A stretch of DNA of 32,471 nucleotides. Source: Acidobacteriota bacterium (GTDB lineage Bacteria; Acidobacteriota; Terriglobia; Bryobacterales; Bryobacteraceae). The stretch is from the NCBI GenBank assembly GCA_023436715.1, contig JAEZIJ010000038.1:1-32471 (forward strand), in the 5' to 3' direction. Of the stretch, positions 16,399 through 22,674 are shown one piece after another (within the stretch, counting starts at the first letter, position 1; the number at the start of each line of letters is the position of its first letter). The notes beneath the pieces were generated by a model. That model was given only the letters and a program-made list of their open reading frames with translations. It ran no database searches and was not told the origin of the DNA. Both the position numbers and the translations under genes were made by a program.

Positions 16399-17774
16399 CG
16401 CGTAGAGTACAGGTCGATCACGCGCTCGATCGCTCGCCGGCAGACGCCGCAGAAACCAACCGGGTCGCGGGTGAACATCGTGCAATCGGTTTGGGGGCGG
16501 TAGTAGCCTTTGGGCTCGTACATCGCCCCTTCGAACGCTCCTACCTTGGCTGCGTGCGGACCCGACCCGAGGAGTTTGGTTTCGAGTTCCATTTCCTTTC
16601 GGAACAGTTCTTCCATGTCCTTTTCGGGCAGGGTGGCCGCCCGTATCGCGCGGCGGCGCTCCTGTATTTCCTTCTGCTCCTCTTCGAACGCGTCTTTGGA
16701 CCATGGTGTCGGGAGTGGCACGCCTGGCGCGATCAGGTCCGCCCAGCGCGATGCCTTGGGGTCGGCGGTCACGTTGGGTTCCCAGGGTTCGAGACGTTCG
16801 GGTGTGCTCGCGTAGGCGACGTCCGAGGTGTAATACTCGTCCGCCAGACCGGCGAAGTGGTGGCCGAACTCGTGGACGAAGATGTAGGGTGTCCACTGGT
16901 TGTCCGACGCCACCGTCGCGTAGAGATTGAAGATCCCGCCTCCGCCGTATTTGCGGCCGTTCGCGATGACCTCGATGAACTCGTAGGGCGCGGCCGCGGC
17001 GATTTCGCGCAACCGCTTGTTGTCGAACGCCAGTATGTAGCGCTCGGAGCCGAATGCGTCATACGTCAGCCGGAGGGGTGAGCGCCGGTAAAGACGGTCG
17101 GACGGCTGCGAGATGCCGCTTTCCTGGGCAGGCGTGTCGATCGCCCAGACGTTGAAAGCGGAACGCCTCTCCTTGAATGGTGAGGCAGCGAACAGGATCT
17201 CCGTCAGGCGCCGGGCGTCCTCGTGCCACTTGTCCATTTCGGCGGCGGTGTAGCCGTCGCCGAGCAGGAGCAGGTCCACCTTCTCACGCGGCTCGCCGTT
17301 CTTCATGACGGCCCATGCCCTGCCTGCGGGCGGCGCGCTGCGATCCACCGTGTTCGACGACGGATCGACCACTATCGACCACACCTCACGGAACGCATTT
17401 CGCCGGTCGCGCTTCTTGATCACAACCTGAACCGGACTCGCCGGGGCGGGGAAGCGCAGCGATTCGCTGAACGCGCGCCGCTGCTGGCTCGCTTCAGGCG
17501 TGGTTTCCCACTCTCCGTAGATGCTGGCGAAACCGCGGGAGTACAGCAATTGGTTCGTCTTGCGGTCGATGATCTCGAAGAGGTACTTCCCGAGGTTCGT
17601 GTTGTCGATCAGGCGGTCGAGCCGCCCGGGCCACTCCCCCTCGAGTGAAAGCCCGTCGAGCGCGAAGTGCTCCTCGGCGGCGTTTCCGGTGTGAACGTAA
17701 TCGAGCCGCATCGTACGCGGCGCGGTTGGCGCTGCCGCCAGGAGGGCGGCCAACAGGAGTGAAGGAACCAGCAA
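16395..17774 (-). CDS. Secreted M64 family zinc metallopeptidase (IgA-peptidase-like)
   Basis: 459 residues with a signal peptide (MLVPSLLLAALLAAAPTA). Zinc-binding metzincin-type motif HEFGHHFAGLADEYY (about residues 320-334): HExxHxxGxxD with Glu as catalytic base. Further M64 traits are VDLLLLGDGYTAAEM, FNVWAIDTPAQESGISQPSD and the C-terminal CTMF...FCGVCRRAIERVIDLY, with three cysteines near the end. An N-terminal beta domain precedes the protease. Probably degrades extracellular protein; the substrate is unknown. The start codon is TTG (17772-17774), supported by GGAGG six bases upstream; no ATG would retain the signal peptide. It is 51 bases downstream of the SUMF1-fold gene. Its stop shares bases with that of ilvD. 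Confidence 0.9.
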   Translation of the reverse strand: MLVPSLLLAALLAAAPTAPRTMRLDYVHTGNAAEEHFALDGLSLEGEWPGRLDRLIDNTNLGKYLFEIIDRKTNQLLYSRGFASIYGEWETTPEASQQRRAFSESLRFPAPASPVQVVIKKRDRRNAFREVWSIVVDPSSNTVDRSAPPAGRAWAVMKNGEPREKVDLLLLGDGYTAAEMDKWHEDARRLTEILFAASPFKERRSAFNVWAIDTPAQESGISQPSDRLYRRSPLRLTYDAFGSERYILAFDNKRLREIAAAAPYEFIEVIANGRKYGGGGIFNLYATVASDNQWTPYIFVHEFGHHFAGLADEYYTSDVAYASTPERLEPWEPNVTADPKASRWADLIAPGVPLPTPWSKDAFEEEQKEIQERRRAIRAATLPEKDMEELFRKEMELETKLLGSGPHAAKVGAFEGAMYEPKGYYRPQTDCTMFTRDPVGFCGVCRRAIERVIDLYSTR

Positions 17775-17780
17775 TCGAGA

Positions 17781-17785
17781 CCTCC
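17781..17785 (-). promoter_or_regulatory. Ribosome binding site supporting a TTG start
   Basis: GGAGG on the minus strand, 6 bases before TTG at 17772-17774, decides the start of the M64 peptidase. Confidence 0.75.
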
Positions 17786-17825
17786 GAACCTACATGGTCT
17801 CACTTGCCGGCCGGTCGTGGGCCGC

Positions 17826-18722
17826 TTACTTCCGCTTAACCGAAAGCGCCAGACGAAAGCCGCTGTTGTTGCAACTTACGTTGCGAGGATAGGGCAGCCG
17901 GGAGGAGGCGCGCAGGTCACCACTGCGATAGTCGACCTTCTCGAGCCCCCAGGCGCCGCCGCGCAAAGGGCGAAGCAGTTCCGGCTCTCCCTTGCCCTCC
18001 TTGATCCAGTTCGGCAGTGTCTCCCTCGGAACGCCTTCGTACACCTTCCAGGTATCGCTGCACCATTCCCAGGCGTTGCCGTGAATATCGAAAAGTCCAA
18101 AGGCATTGGGCTTCTTCTGGCAGACGGGATGGGTCTTTCCGCCTGAGTTGGCGCGGTACCATGCGATCTCCTCGAGATCGCCCGCGTAGTCGCCCGTGCT
18201 GCCGGCGCGGCAGGCGTATTCCCATTCCGCCTCAGTGGGAAGACGGAAAGGCTTGCCTGTCTCCTTGGCTGTCCACTGGCAAAAAGCCGTCGCGTCGTCC
18301 TGGCTGATGCAGACGACGGGGTCGTCATCGGACTGCTCAAAGCCTGGGGATCGCCAGTTGACGGGAGCCATCTTCCACGGGCGGCCTCCCTTTTGCAGGG
18401 CCTCGAGGTCGCGCATCCAGGTCTGGCCGCCGACTTCAGCCTGGGTCTTGTAGCCGGTCGCTTCGGTGAAGGCGCGGAACAGGCGTACAGTGACCTCGGT
18501 CGCCGCCATTTCGAAACTCTCGACTCGGACGCGGTGCGCCGGCTTCTCGAGCACATCGCCGGTGTCGGATCCCATGAGGAATTCTCCGGCGGGCACGGTC
18601 ACTATCCGGAAGGAGTTGCCTTTGAACTTGAACGCGCGGCTTTTCACCGCGGTCTTCGGATTTTCAGCCGCGGCGCACAGCGCGCAGAACGCGACGACGA
18701 GAGTGGCGAGAACCCGCTGCAT
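17826..18722 (-). CDS. Secreted SUMF1/FGE-fold protein lacking catalytic cysteines
   Basis: 298 residues: signal peptide (MQRVLATLVVAFCALCAAA), then the formylglycine-generating-enzyme sulfatase domain: VPAGEFLMGSD, FEMAATEVTVRLFRAF, PVVCISQDDATAFCQW, RLPTEAEWEYACRAG, FDIHGNAWEWCSD, LRGGAW and CNNSGFRLAL. Genuine FGE has two catalytic cysteines in the stretch between RGGS and the final GFR (RGGSFLCHDSYC); here the segment reads RGGAWGLEKVDYRSGDLRA, with none. So sulfatase maturation is unlikely; ligand binding or another catalysis seen in this fold is more probable. ATG at 18720-18722 is preceded by GAGG with 5-base spacing and is preferred over the GTG six bases upstream. It is 51 bases upstream of the peptidase gene and probably co-transcribed. 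Confidence 0.88.
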   Translation of the reverse strand: MQRVLATLVVAFCALCAAAENPKTAVKSRAFKFKGNSFRIVTVPAGEFLMGSDTGDVLEKPAHRVRVESFEMAATEVTVRLFRAFTEATGYKTQAEVGGQTWMRDLEALQKGGRPWKMAPVNWRSPGFEQSDDDPVVCISQDDATAFCQWTAKETGKPFRLPTEAEWEYACRAGSTGDYAGDLEEIAWYRANSGGKTHPVCQKKPNAFGLFDIHGNAWEWCSDTWKVYEGVPRETLPNWIKEGKGEPELLRPLRGGAWGLEKVDYRSGDLRASSRLPYPRNVSCNNSGFRLALSVKRK

Positions 18723-18739
18723 ACCCACCTCGATGCCCG

Positions 18740-18789
18740 GTCTGATTTCGGACTTGGAAGTCTGATTTCAGCATCAGCATAGCATAGTA
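18740..18789 (-). promoter_or_regulatory. Possible promoter and direct-repeat operator of the SUMF1-fold gene
   Basis: On the minus strand a -10-like TACTAT (18784-18789) is followed by two identical 10-mers GAAATCAGAC (at 18760-18769 and 18740-18749), whose starts are 20 bases apart, close to two DNA turns. A -35 box with correct spacing is not evident. The repeats would lie in the early transcribed region. A site for a dimeric repressor is possible but unproven. Confidence 0.3.
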
Positions 18790-18829
18790 TTCGTCCGCCG
18801 CCCAGGGATCGTCACGTCACGGCGAAGAC

Positions 18830-19228
18830 CTATCTAGGTTCGAACTTCAGCGCCGCGGAGTTGATGCAGTAGCGGAGCCCGGCGGGTTCGGGTCCGTCTT
18901 CAAAAACGTGGCCCAAGTGGGCATCGCACCGGCTGCACAGGACCTCCGTGCGGCGCATGCCGTGGCTGTTGTCCACCTCGGTCTCCACGTTCTCCTCCGC
19001 CGCCGGCGCTGTGAAGCTGGGCCAGCCGGTGCCGGAATCGAACTTGGCATCGGAATCGAACAGCGGCATGCCGCAGCAGGTGCAGCGGTAGATCCCGTGG
19101 TTGTGGTTGTTCCAGTACTCGCCGGTGAAAGCGGGCTCGGTGCCCTTGCGGCGGGTAACGTCGTATTGCTCCGGCGAGAGGCGGTTGCGCCATTCCTCGT
19201 CCGGGATTTCCAGTTTCTTCTCGCCCAT
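18830..19228 (-). CDS. msrB: Peptide-methionine (R)-S-oxide reductase
   Basis: Reduces methionine-R-sulfoxide in damaged proteins. 132 residues with typical opening EIPDEEWRNRLSPEQYDVTRRKGTEPAF. The structural zinc site is CTCCG plus CSRC (two CxxC pairs), the substrate loop GTGWPSF, and the active cysteine in RYCINSAALKF near the C-terminus. There is no signal peptide, so it is cytoplasmic. The frame opens with GTG at 19255, but the ATG at 19226-19228 gives the usual MsrB length. It is divergent from the ECF sigma gene, with about 90 bases between them. Confidence 0.95.
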   Translation of the reverse strand: MGEKKLEIPDEEWRNRLSPEQYDVTRRKGTEPAFTGEYWNNHNHGIYRCTCCGMPLFDSDAKFDSGTGWPSFTAPAAEENVETEVDNSHGMRRTEVLCSRCDAHLGHVFEDGPEPAGLRYCINSAALKFEPR

Positions 19229-19289
19229 GAGTGATATCTGTTTGTACGTTAGCACGACTTCGTTTCCGATTCCTGCGTACCGGCCGGGA

Positions 19290-19305
19290 GTATTCTGCGT
19301 AATAC
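19290..19305. promoter_or_regulatory. Operator-like dyad upstream of the ECF sigma gene
   Basis: GTATT-N6-AATAC, a perfect 5-base dyad, extended on both sides by CCGG-like bases (CCGG ending at 19287, CCGG from 19305). It lies 13 bases before the sigma-factor ATG, in the divergent gap with msrB. It could be a repressor site or part of a promoter; no standard promoter was recognised. Confidence 0.25.
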
Positions 19306-19318
19306 CGGTTAGAGAGCG

Positions 19319-19870
19319 ATGCAGCCGGCTACGGAAATGGCGCTAACGGATCGAGCGGAAGGGGCAGGTCAGGAACTCCCGGACTTTGCGGAAATCGTCC
19401 GCCAGACGCAGGGCATGGTGTTCAGCATGGCGTATCACTTCCTGCACGACCGGCCCCTGGCGGAAGAACTGGCGCAGGAAGTCTTTCTGCAACTGCACCG
19501 GCACATGAGCGAGTTTCAGTCCATGGCGCACCTCACGTTCTGGCTGCGGCGGGTGACATCCAACAGGTGCATCGACTGCGCGCGGCGGAGGAAGCTCAGA
19601 CCGCAGGTCGGGTTGGATTCGGTGCCGGAGCCGGCCGCTATTCCGCCGGCGGGCGACCCCATGCTGTCCGGCAAGCTGACGCGGCTTGTCGCTTCGCTTC
19701 CGGAGAAGGCTCGAATGGTGATGATCCTTCGCTATCAGGAGGATCTGGACCCGGACGACATCGCCCAGGCCCTGAAGATGCCCGTGCGCACCGTGAAGAG
19801 CCACCTGCAGCGTTCGCTGGCGCTGTTACGCGCGAAACTCGTTCGCTCGGTGGGAAAGGAAAACCTATGA
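19319..19870 (+). CDS. RNA polymerase ECF-type sigma-70 factor
   Basis: 183 residues. Region 2 (about 25-90) is FAEIVRQTQGMVFSMAYHFLHDRPLAEELAQEVFLQLHRH through WLRRVTSNRCIDCARRRK. Region 4 (about 120-175) is LVASLPEKARMVMILRYQEDLDPDDIAQALKMPVRTVKSHLQRSLALLRAKL, with its helix-turn-helix. Regions 1 and 3 are absent, hence ECF. The stop overlaps the start of the next gene (ATGA at 19867-19870), an arrangement typical of a sigma factor and its anti-sigma factor. The promoters it reads are unknown; autoregulation is usual in the class. The gene opens a four-gene plus-strand unit. Confidence 0.95.
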   Translation: MQPATEMALTDRAEGAGQELPDFAEIVRQTQGMVFSMAYHFLHDRPLAEELAQEVFLQLHRHMSEFQSMAHLTFWLRRVTSNRCIDCARRRKLRPQVGLDSVPEPAAIPPAGDPMLSGKLTRLVASLPEKARMVMILRYQEDLDPDDIAQALKMPVRTVKSHLQRSLALLRAKLVRSVGKENL

Positions 19871-20205
19871 GCCGCCTGGAGGAAGAACTCAGGAATGCAA
19901 TGAGGAGGGAGGACCCGGGGCCGGAGTTCACCCGGAAGGTGCTGGCGCGCGTGGCCGCGGAGCCTCCCAAATCGTGGTGGGTAGCCTTAACGGCAGGTTT
20001 CCGCGTGCCGCGGCTGCGGTGGGCCGCCGCGGGCGCAATGGCCGGCGTTCTGGTTGTCTCCGGCGCACTTGAGTACCGCCGCGAACAGCGGGTTCGGGAA
20101 GAAGGAGAGGCCGCGAAGGAGCAACTTGTCCTGGCGATGCGGATCGCCGGAGGCAAGCTGTACGTGGCGCAGCAAAGGGTGGTGGGAAGCCGCCTGAAGA
20201 TGTAG
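19867..20205 (+). CDS. Small single-pass membrane protein, probable anti-sigma factor
   Basis: 112 residues, translationally coupled (ATGA overlap) to the ECF sigma gene. The soluble N-terminal part (MSRLEEELRNAMRREDPGPEFTRKVLARV) is followed by one membrane helix (about 60-77, AAAGAMAGVLVVSGAL) and a charged, probably helical C-terminal region. It does not have the zinc-binding HxxxCxxC of ZAS anti-sigma factors. The N-terminal acidic/basic helix (PGPEFTRKVLARVA) is like that of many short membrane proteins encoded after sigma factors in Acidobacteria. The anti-sigma role is inferred from position and topology, not from sequence homology I can see. Confidence 0.7.
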   Translation: MSRLEEELRNAMRREDPGPEFTRKVLARVAAEPPKSWWVALTAGFRVPRLRWAAAGAMAGVLVVSGALEYRREQRVREEGEAAKEQLVLAMRIAGGKLYVAQQRVVGSRLKM

Positions 20206-20215
20206 GGAGAGACTT

Positions 20216-20752
20216 ATGAGGGCACTTATCGTTCTATTGATGTTGGGTTTACCCGGCTTCGGGCAGGATATCAAGCTGCCTCAGAGCCTTGACCGGCTCG
20301 CGTCGAAAGCGAGTGAAACCGTGGATGTGACGCTGGACGGCTCGCTTCTCCAATTGGCGGGCAAGTTCCTTTCCGGCGCGAAAGCCGATGAGGCCAAGGT
20401 CAAGAACCTGATCACGGGTCTGAAGGGCATCTACGTCAAGAGCTTCGAGTTCGACAAGGAAGGCGCATACACGCCGGCCGATGTGGAGGCAATTCGCAGC
20501 CAGCTTCGCGCTCCCGGCTGGTCGCGCATCGTGGGGGTGGTCAGCAGGCGCGACGGCGAGAACGCCGAGATCTACGTCAAGCCCAAAGGCGACCGCATCG
20601 GGGGCCTCGTGATTCTGGCCGCCGAACCCAAAGAATTGAGCATCGTCAATATCGTCGGGACCATCGACCTGGACCAGTTGAGCGACCTGGGCGGACAGTT
20701 CGGCATCCCGAGAATGGACGTGCAGCGCAACAAAAAGCCGGCCAAGGATTGA
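20216..20752 (+). CDS. Secreted DUF4252 family protein
   Basis: 178 residues with a short signal peptide (MRALIVLLMLGLPGFG). The body reads as DUF4252: LKGIYVKSFEFDKEGAYTPADVEAIRSQL, GWSRIVGVVSRRDGENAEIYVKPKGDRIGGLVILAAEPKELSIVNIVGTIDLDQL. Function is unknown; the family is often found beside ECF sigma genes (family knowledge). GGGAGAG precedes the ATG as a good ribosome site. It is 10 bases after the probable anti-sigma gene and 4 bases before the next gene, so the four genes form one unit. Confidence 0.85.
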   Translation: MRALIVLLMLGLPGFGQDIKLPQSLDRLASKASETVDVTLDGSLLQLAGKFLSGAKADEAKVKNLITGLKGIYVKSFEFDKEGAYTPADVEAIRSQLRAPGWSRIVGVVSRRDGENAEIYVKPKGDRIGGLVILAAEPKELSIVNIVGTIDLDQLSDLGGQFGIPRMDVQRNKKPAKD

Positions 20753-20756
20753 CGCC

Positions 20757-21617
20757 ATGAACCCCGGGCTCCTCGCAGTGCCTGTGCTGTTGATGCTTTC
20801 CTTGACGGCTGCGGCCGGCGATGCCGACTTCAAAGCAGCAGACCCGGCGGCCGCCGAAATCATGGACAAAGTGGCGGCCAATCAGGAGCGCGCCGAGCGG
20901 GCCCGTTCCGAATTCGTGTACCAGCAGGACCTGCTGATCCGGTTCCGGCGAGGCAACCGCAAACTGACCCGTGAGGAGCGGCACCAGTACGCGGTTGTCC
21001 CCACGCCCGGCGGCGTGAACAAGACTCTCGCGCATTTTGCGGGCAAGTATGAACGTAACAGCGAACTGGTCCAATACGACAAGCCGCATTTCCAGTACAA
21101 GGATGTCGATATCGACGGCAGCCTGATTTCCAGCCTGGCCGACGACCTGACCAGCGACCGCCGGACTCGCGATGGCCTGGCGGCCGACCTGTTTCCGCTT
21201 ACCGGCAAGGAGCAGAAGAAATACACCTTTCGCCTGAAAGGGGCAGAGACGTACCGCGGCCGCGACGTGTACCGGGTAGAGTTCAGCCCCGACCGGAGCC
21301 GCGAAGAGCACTCGTGCTGGGCGGGTGAAGTCCTTGTGGACAAGCGTGAGTTCCAGCCCGTCGTGATCACGACGCGGCTGGCCAAAGGCCTTCCATTCCT
21401 GGTGAAGACCATGCTTGGTACGAACCTGAAGTATCTGGGCTTCAGCCTGGCTTACGAGCGCTTCGGCGACGGCATCTGGTTCCCCGTGAGCTACGGGGGT
21501 GAGTTCGAGGTTCGGGCGGTGTTCTTCTACAAGCGCCTGATCTCTATTTCGATGGCGAACACGGGCTTCCGGCGCACGGACGTGGCCAGCCGAATCACTT
21601 ATGCCGACCCGGATTGA
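20757..21617 (+). CDS. Secreted protein resembling LolA/RseB-type lipoprotein-binding folds
   Basis: 286 residues: signal peptide (MNPGLLAVPVLLMLSLTAAAG), then AAAEIMDKVAANQERAERARSEFVYQQDLLIRFRRGNRKLTREE, the way outer-membrane lipoprotein-sorting and RseB/MucB N-domains often begin (helix with an ANQ.RA pattern, then strands). Later parts (KYTFRLKGAETYRGRDVYRVEFSPDR, CWAGEVLVDKREFQPVVITTRLAKG, FSLAYERFGDGIWFPVSYGGEFEV) fit the half-barrel pattern of that fold. No match to a named member could be verified. As RseB controls an anti-sigma factor in gamma-proteobacteria, its place at the end of a sigma/anti-sigma operon is suggestive. It ends 29 bases before guaD, with a repeat in the gap. Confidence 0.6.
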   Translation: MNPGLLAVPVLLMLSLTAAAGDADFKAADPAAAEIMDKVAANQERAERARSEFVYQQDLLIRFRRGNRKLTREERHQYAVVPTPGGVNKTLAHFAGKYERNSELVQYDKPHFQYKDVDIDGSLISSLADDLTSDRRTRDGLAADLFPLTGKEQKKYTFRLKGAETYRGRDVYRVEFSPDRSREEHSCWAGEVLVDKREFQPVVITTRLAKGLPFLVKTMLGTNLKYLGFSLAYERFGDGIWFPVSYGGEFEVRAVFFYKRLISISMANTGFRRTDVASRITYADPD

Positions 21618-21620
21618 CCT

Positions 21621-21643
21621 CTCCCTTGCGGTCGTGGCTCGGT
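21621..21643. repeat. Dispersed intergenic repeat, copy 1 (CTCCCTTGCGGTCG family)
   Basis: 23 bases beginning CTCCCTTGCGGTCG and ending CTCGGT, 21 of 23 identical to 25842-25864. It fills the 29-base gap between the LolA/RseB-like gene and guaD. Confidence 0.8.
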
Positions 21644-21646
21644 TCC

Positions 21647-22126
21647 ATGACACTGGATTCTATGCGGCATTTGATGCGGCAGGCGATCGAACTGGCGCGG
21701 GACAACGTGCGCGCGGGAAGAGGCGGTCCTTTTGCCGCTATCGTTGTGAAAGATGGAATGGTGGTTGCCTGCGGCGTCAACAAGGTGACCTCGACCAATG
21801 ACCCCACCGCGCACGCCGAAATTGTCGCCATCCGGGAGGCGTGCCGCGCGCTCGGCTCCTTCCAACTTGACGGCTGCGAAATCTACACCACGTGCGAGCC
21901 GTGCCCGATGTGCATGGGCGCGATCTATTGGGCCCGGCCCGCGAAGGTCTTCTTCGCCGCCACCCGGTCCGACGCGGCCGCCGCGGGCTTCGACGATTCC
22001 TACATTTACGAACAACTGAGCGTGGACCCGTGCGACCGGGCGATTCCCACCGGGCAACTGATGCGCGAGGAAGCGCTGGCTGCGTTCTCCGAGTGGGATT
22101 CGAAGGCGGACAAGATAAGCTACTGA
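21647..22126 (+). CDS. guaD: Guanine deaminase (cytidine-deaminase fold)
   Basis: Deaminates guanine to xanthine in purine salvage or catabolism. The 159 residues closely follow B. subtilis GuaD (156 residues) rather than the tRNA deaminase TadA: the long identical-looking stretch GGPFAAIVVKDG, NDPTAHAEIVAIREACRALGSFQLD, TCEPCPMCMGAIYWARP, then AGFDDSYIY, which is characteristic of GuaD. Zinc ligands are His56, Cys86 and Cys89, with catalytic Glu58. The frame is open from a TTG at 21614, but that would start inside the preceding gene and translate the repeat; the ATG at 21647 gives family length. ATG at 21662 is also possible. No Shine-Dalgarno sequence is evident at either. Confidence 0.9.
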   Translation: MTLDSMRHLMRQAIELARDNVRAGRGGPFAAIVVKDGMVVACGVNKVTSTNDPTAHAEIVAIREACRALGSFQLDGCEIYTTCEPCPMCMGAIYWARPAKVFFAATRSDAAAAGFDDSYIYEQLSVDPCDRAIPTGQLMREEALAAFSEWDSKADKISY

Positions 22127-22143
22127 TATACTGACTGGTTTCC

Positions 22144-22674
22144 GTGTACTCAGCTCCGGTTTTGCTCACGCTATCCCTGGTTCTGATCGGCTGCCCGAGC
22201 GCTTCGGACACCTTTCCGCCACCGCTGCAACGCCAGTTGCCGGCCGCGCCGGAGAAGAAGCCGGTCGGCCGTTTTGTAAATATGGGCGATCCGAACGCCG
22301 GCGACTACATAGTCCGTGAAATCCAGAGGAATGTCGAGGGTTCGGGCTGGCGCTGGACGCACGAGTTCCCCGAGCTCCGGTTCGTCCTAGACCGTACGCA
22401 CGGGCTGAAGTTCGCCATGGACTTCGGGTTTCCCGAGTACAACTTCAAGCAGACCGGCCCGGTGACGCTCTCGTTCTTCGTCAATGGCAAGCTGCTCGAC
22501 AAGGTGTGCTACACCACCTTCGGGGACAGGCGCTACGAGAAGCCGGTTCCGGCGGCGTGGCTGAAAACGGGGTCGTTTACCGAGGTTCGAATCGTTGTGG
22601 ATCCGCCGTGGGTCGCCCCGGTGGATAAGGCGCGGCTGGGGTTCGTGCTGCACCGGGCGGGCTTTGTCGAGTGA
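22144..22674 (+). CDS. Putative lipoprotein of unknown function
   Basis: 176 residues, start GTG at 22144 without a clear ribosome site. The N-terminus MYSAPVLLTLSLVLIGCPSASD ends in a lipobox, LIGC, so the mature protein is probably a lipoprotein with Cys at about residue 17. The rest looks beta-rich: GSGWRWTHEFPELRFVLDRTHGLKFAMDFGFPEYNFKQTGPVTLSFFVNGKLLDKV, and FTEVRIVVDPPWVAPVDKARLGFVLHRAGF, like a jelly-roll found beside glycosyltransferases. Its stop overlaps the start of the glycosyltransferase gene (GTGA), a strong sign of coupling. I do not recognise the family. Confidence 0.75.
   Translation: MYSAPVLLTLSLVLIGCPSASDTFPPPLQRQLPAAPEKKPVGRFVNMGDPNAGDYIVREIQRNVEGSGWRWTHEFPELRFVLDRTHGLKFAMDFGFPEYNFKQTGPVTLSFFVNGKLLDKVCYTTFGDRRYEKPVPAAWLKTGSFTEVRIVVDPPWVAPVDKARLGFVLHRAGFVE

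Noticed and set aside
17826..18722. Formylglycine-generating enzyme for sulfatase maturation
   Set aside because: The two active-site cysteines are absent and no sulfatase gene is nearby.
19567..20205. Longer in-frame start (GTG or ATG inside the sigma gene) for the anti-sigma candidate
   Set aside because: It would overlap most of the sigma gene; the ATGA junction at 19867 gives a coherent small membrane protein.
21647..22126. tRNA adenosine deaminase TadA
   Set aside because: AGFDDSYIY and the overall alignment follow GuaD; TadA has different residues in that region.
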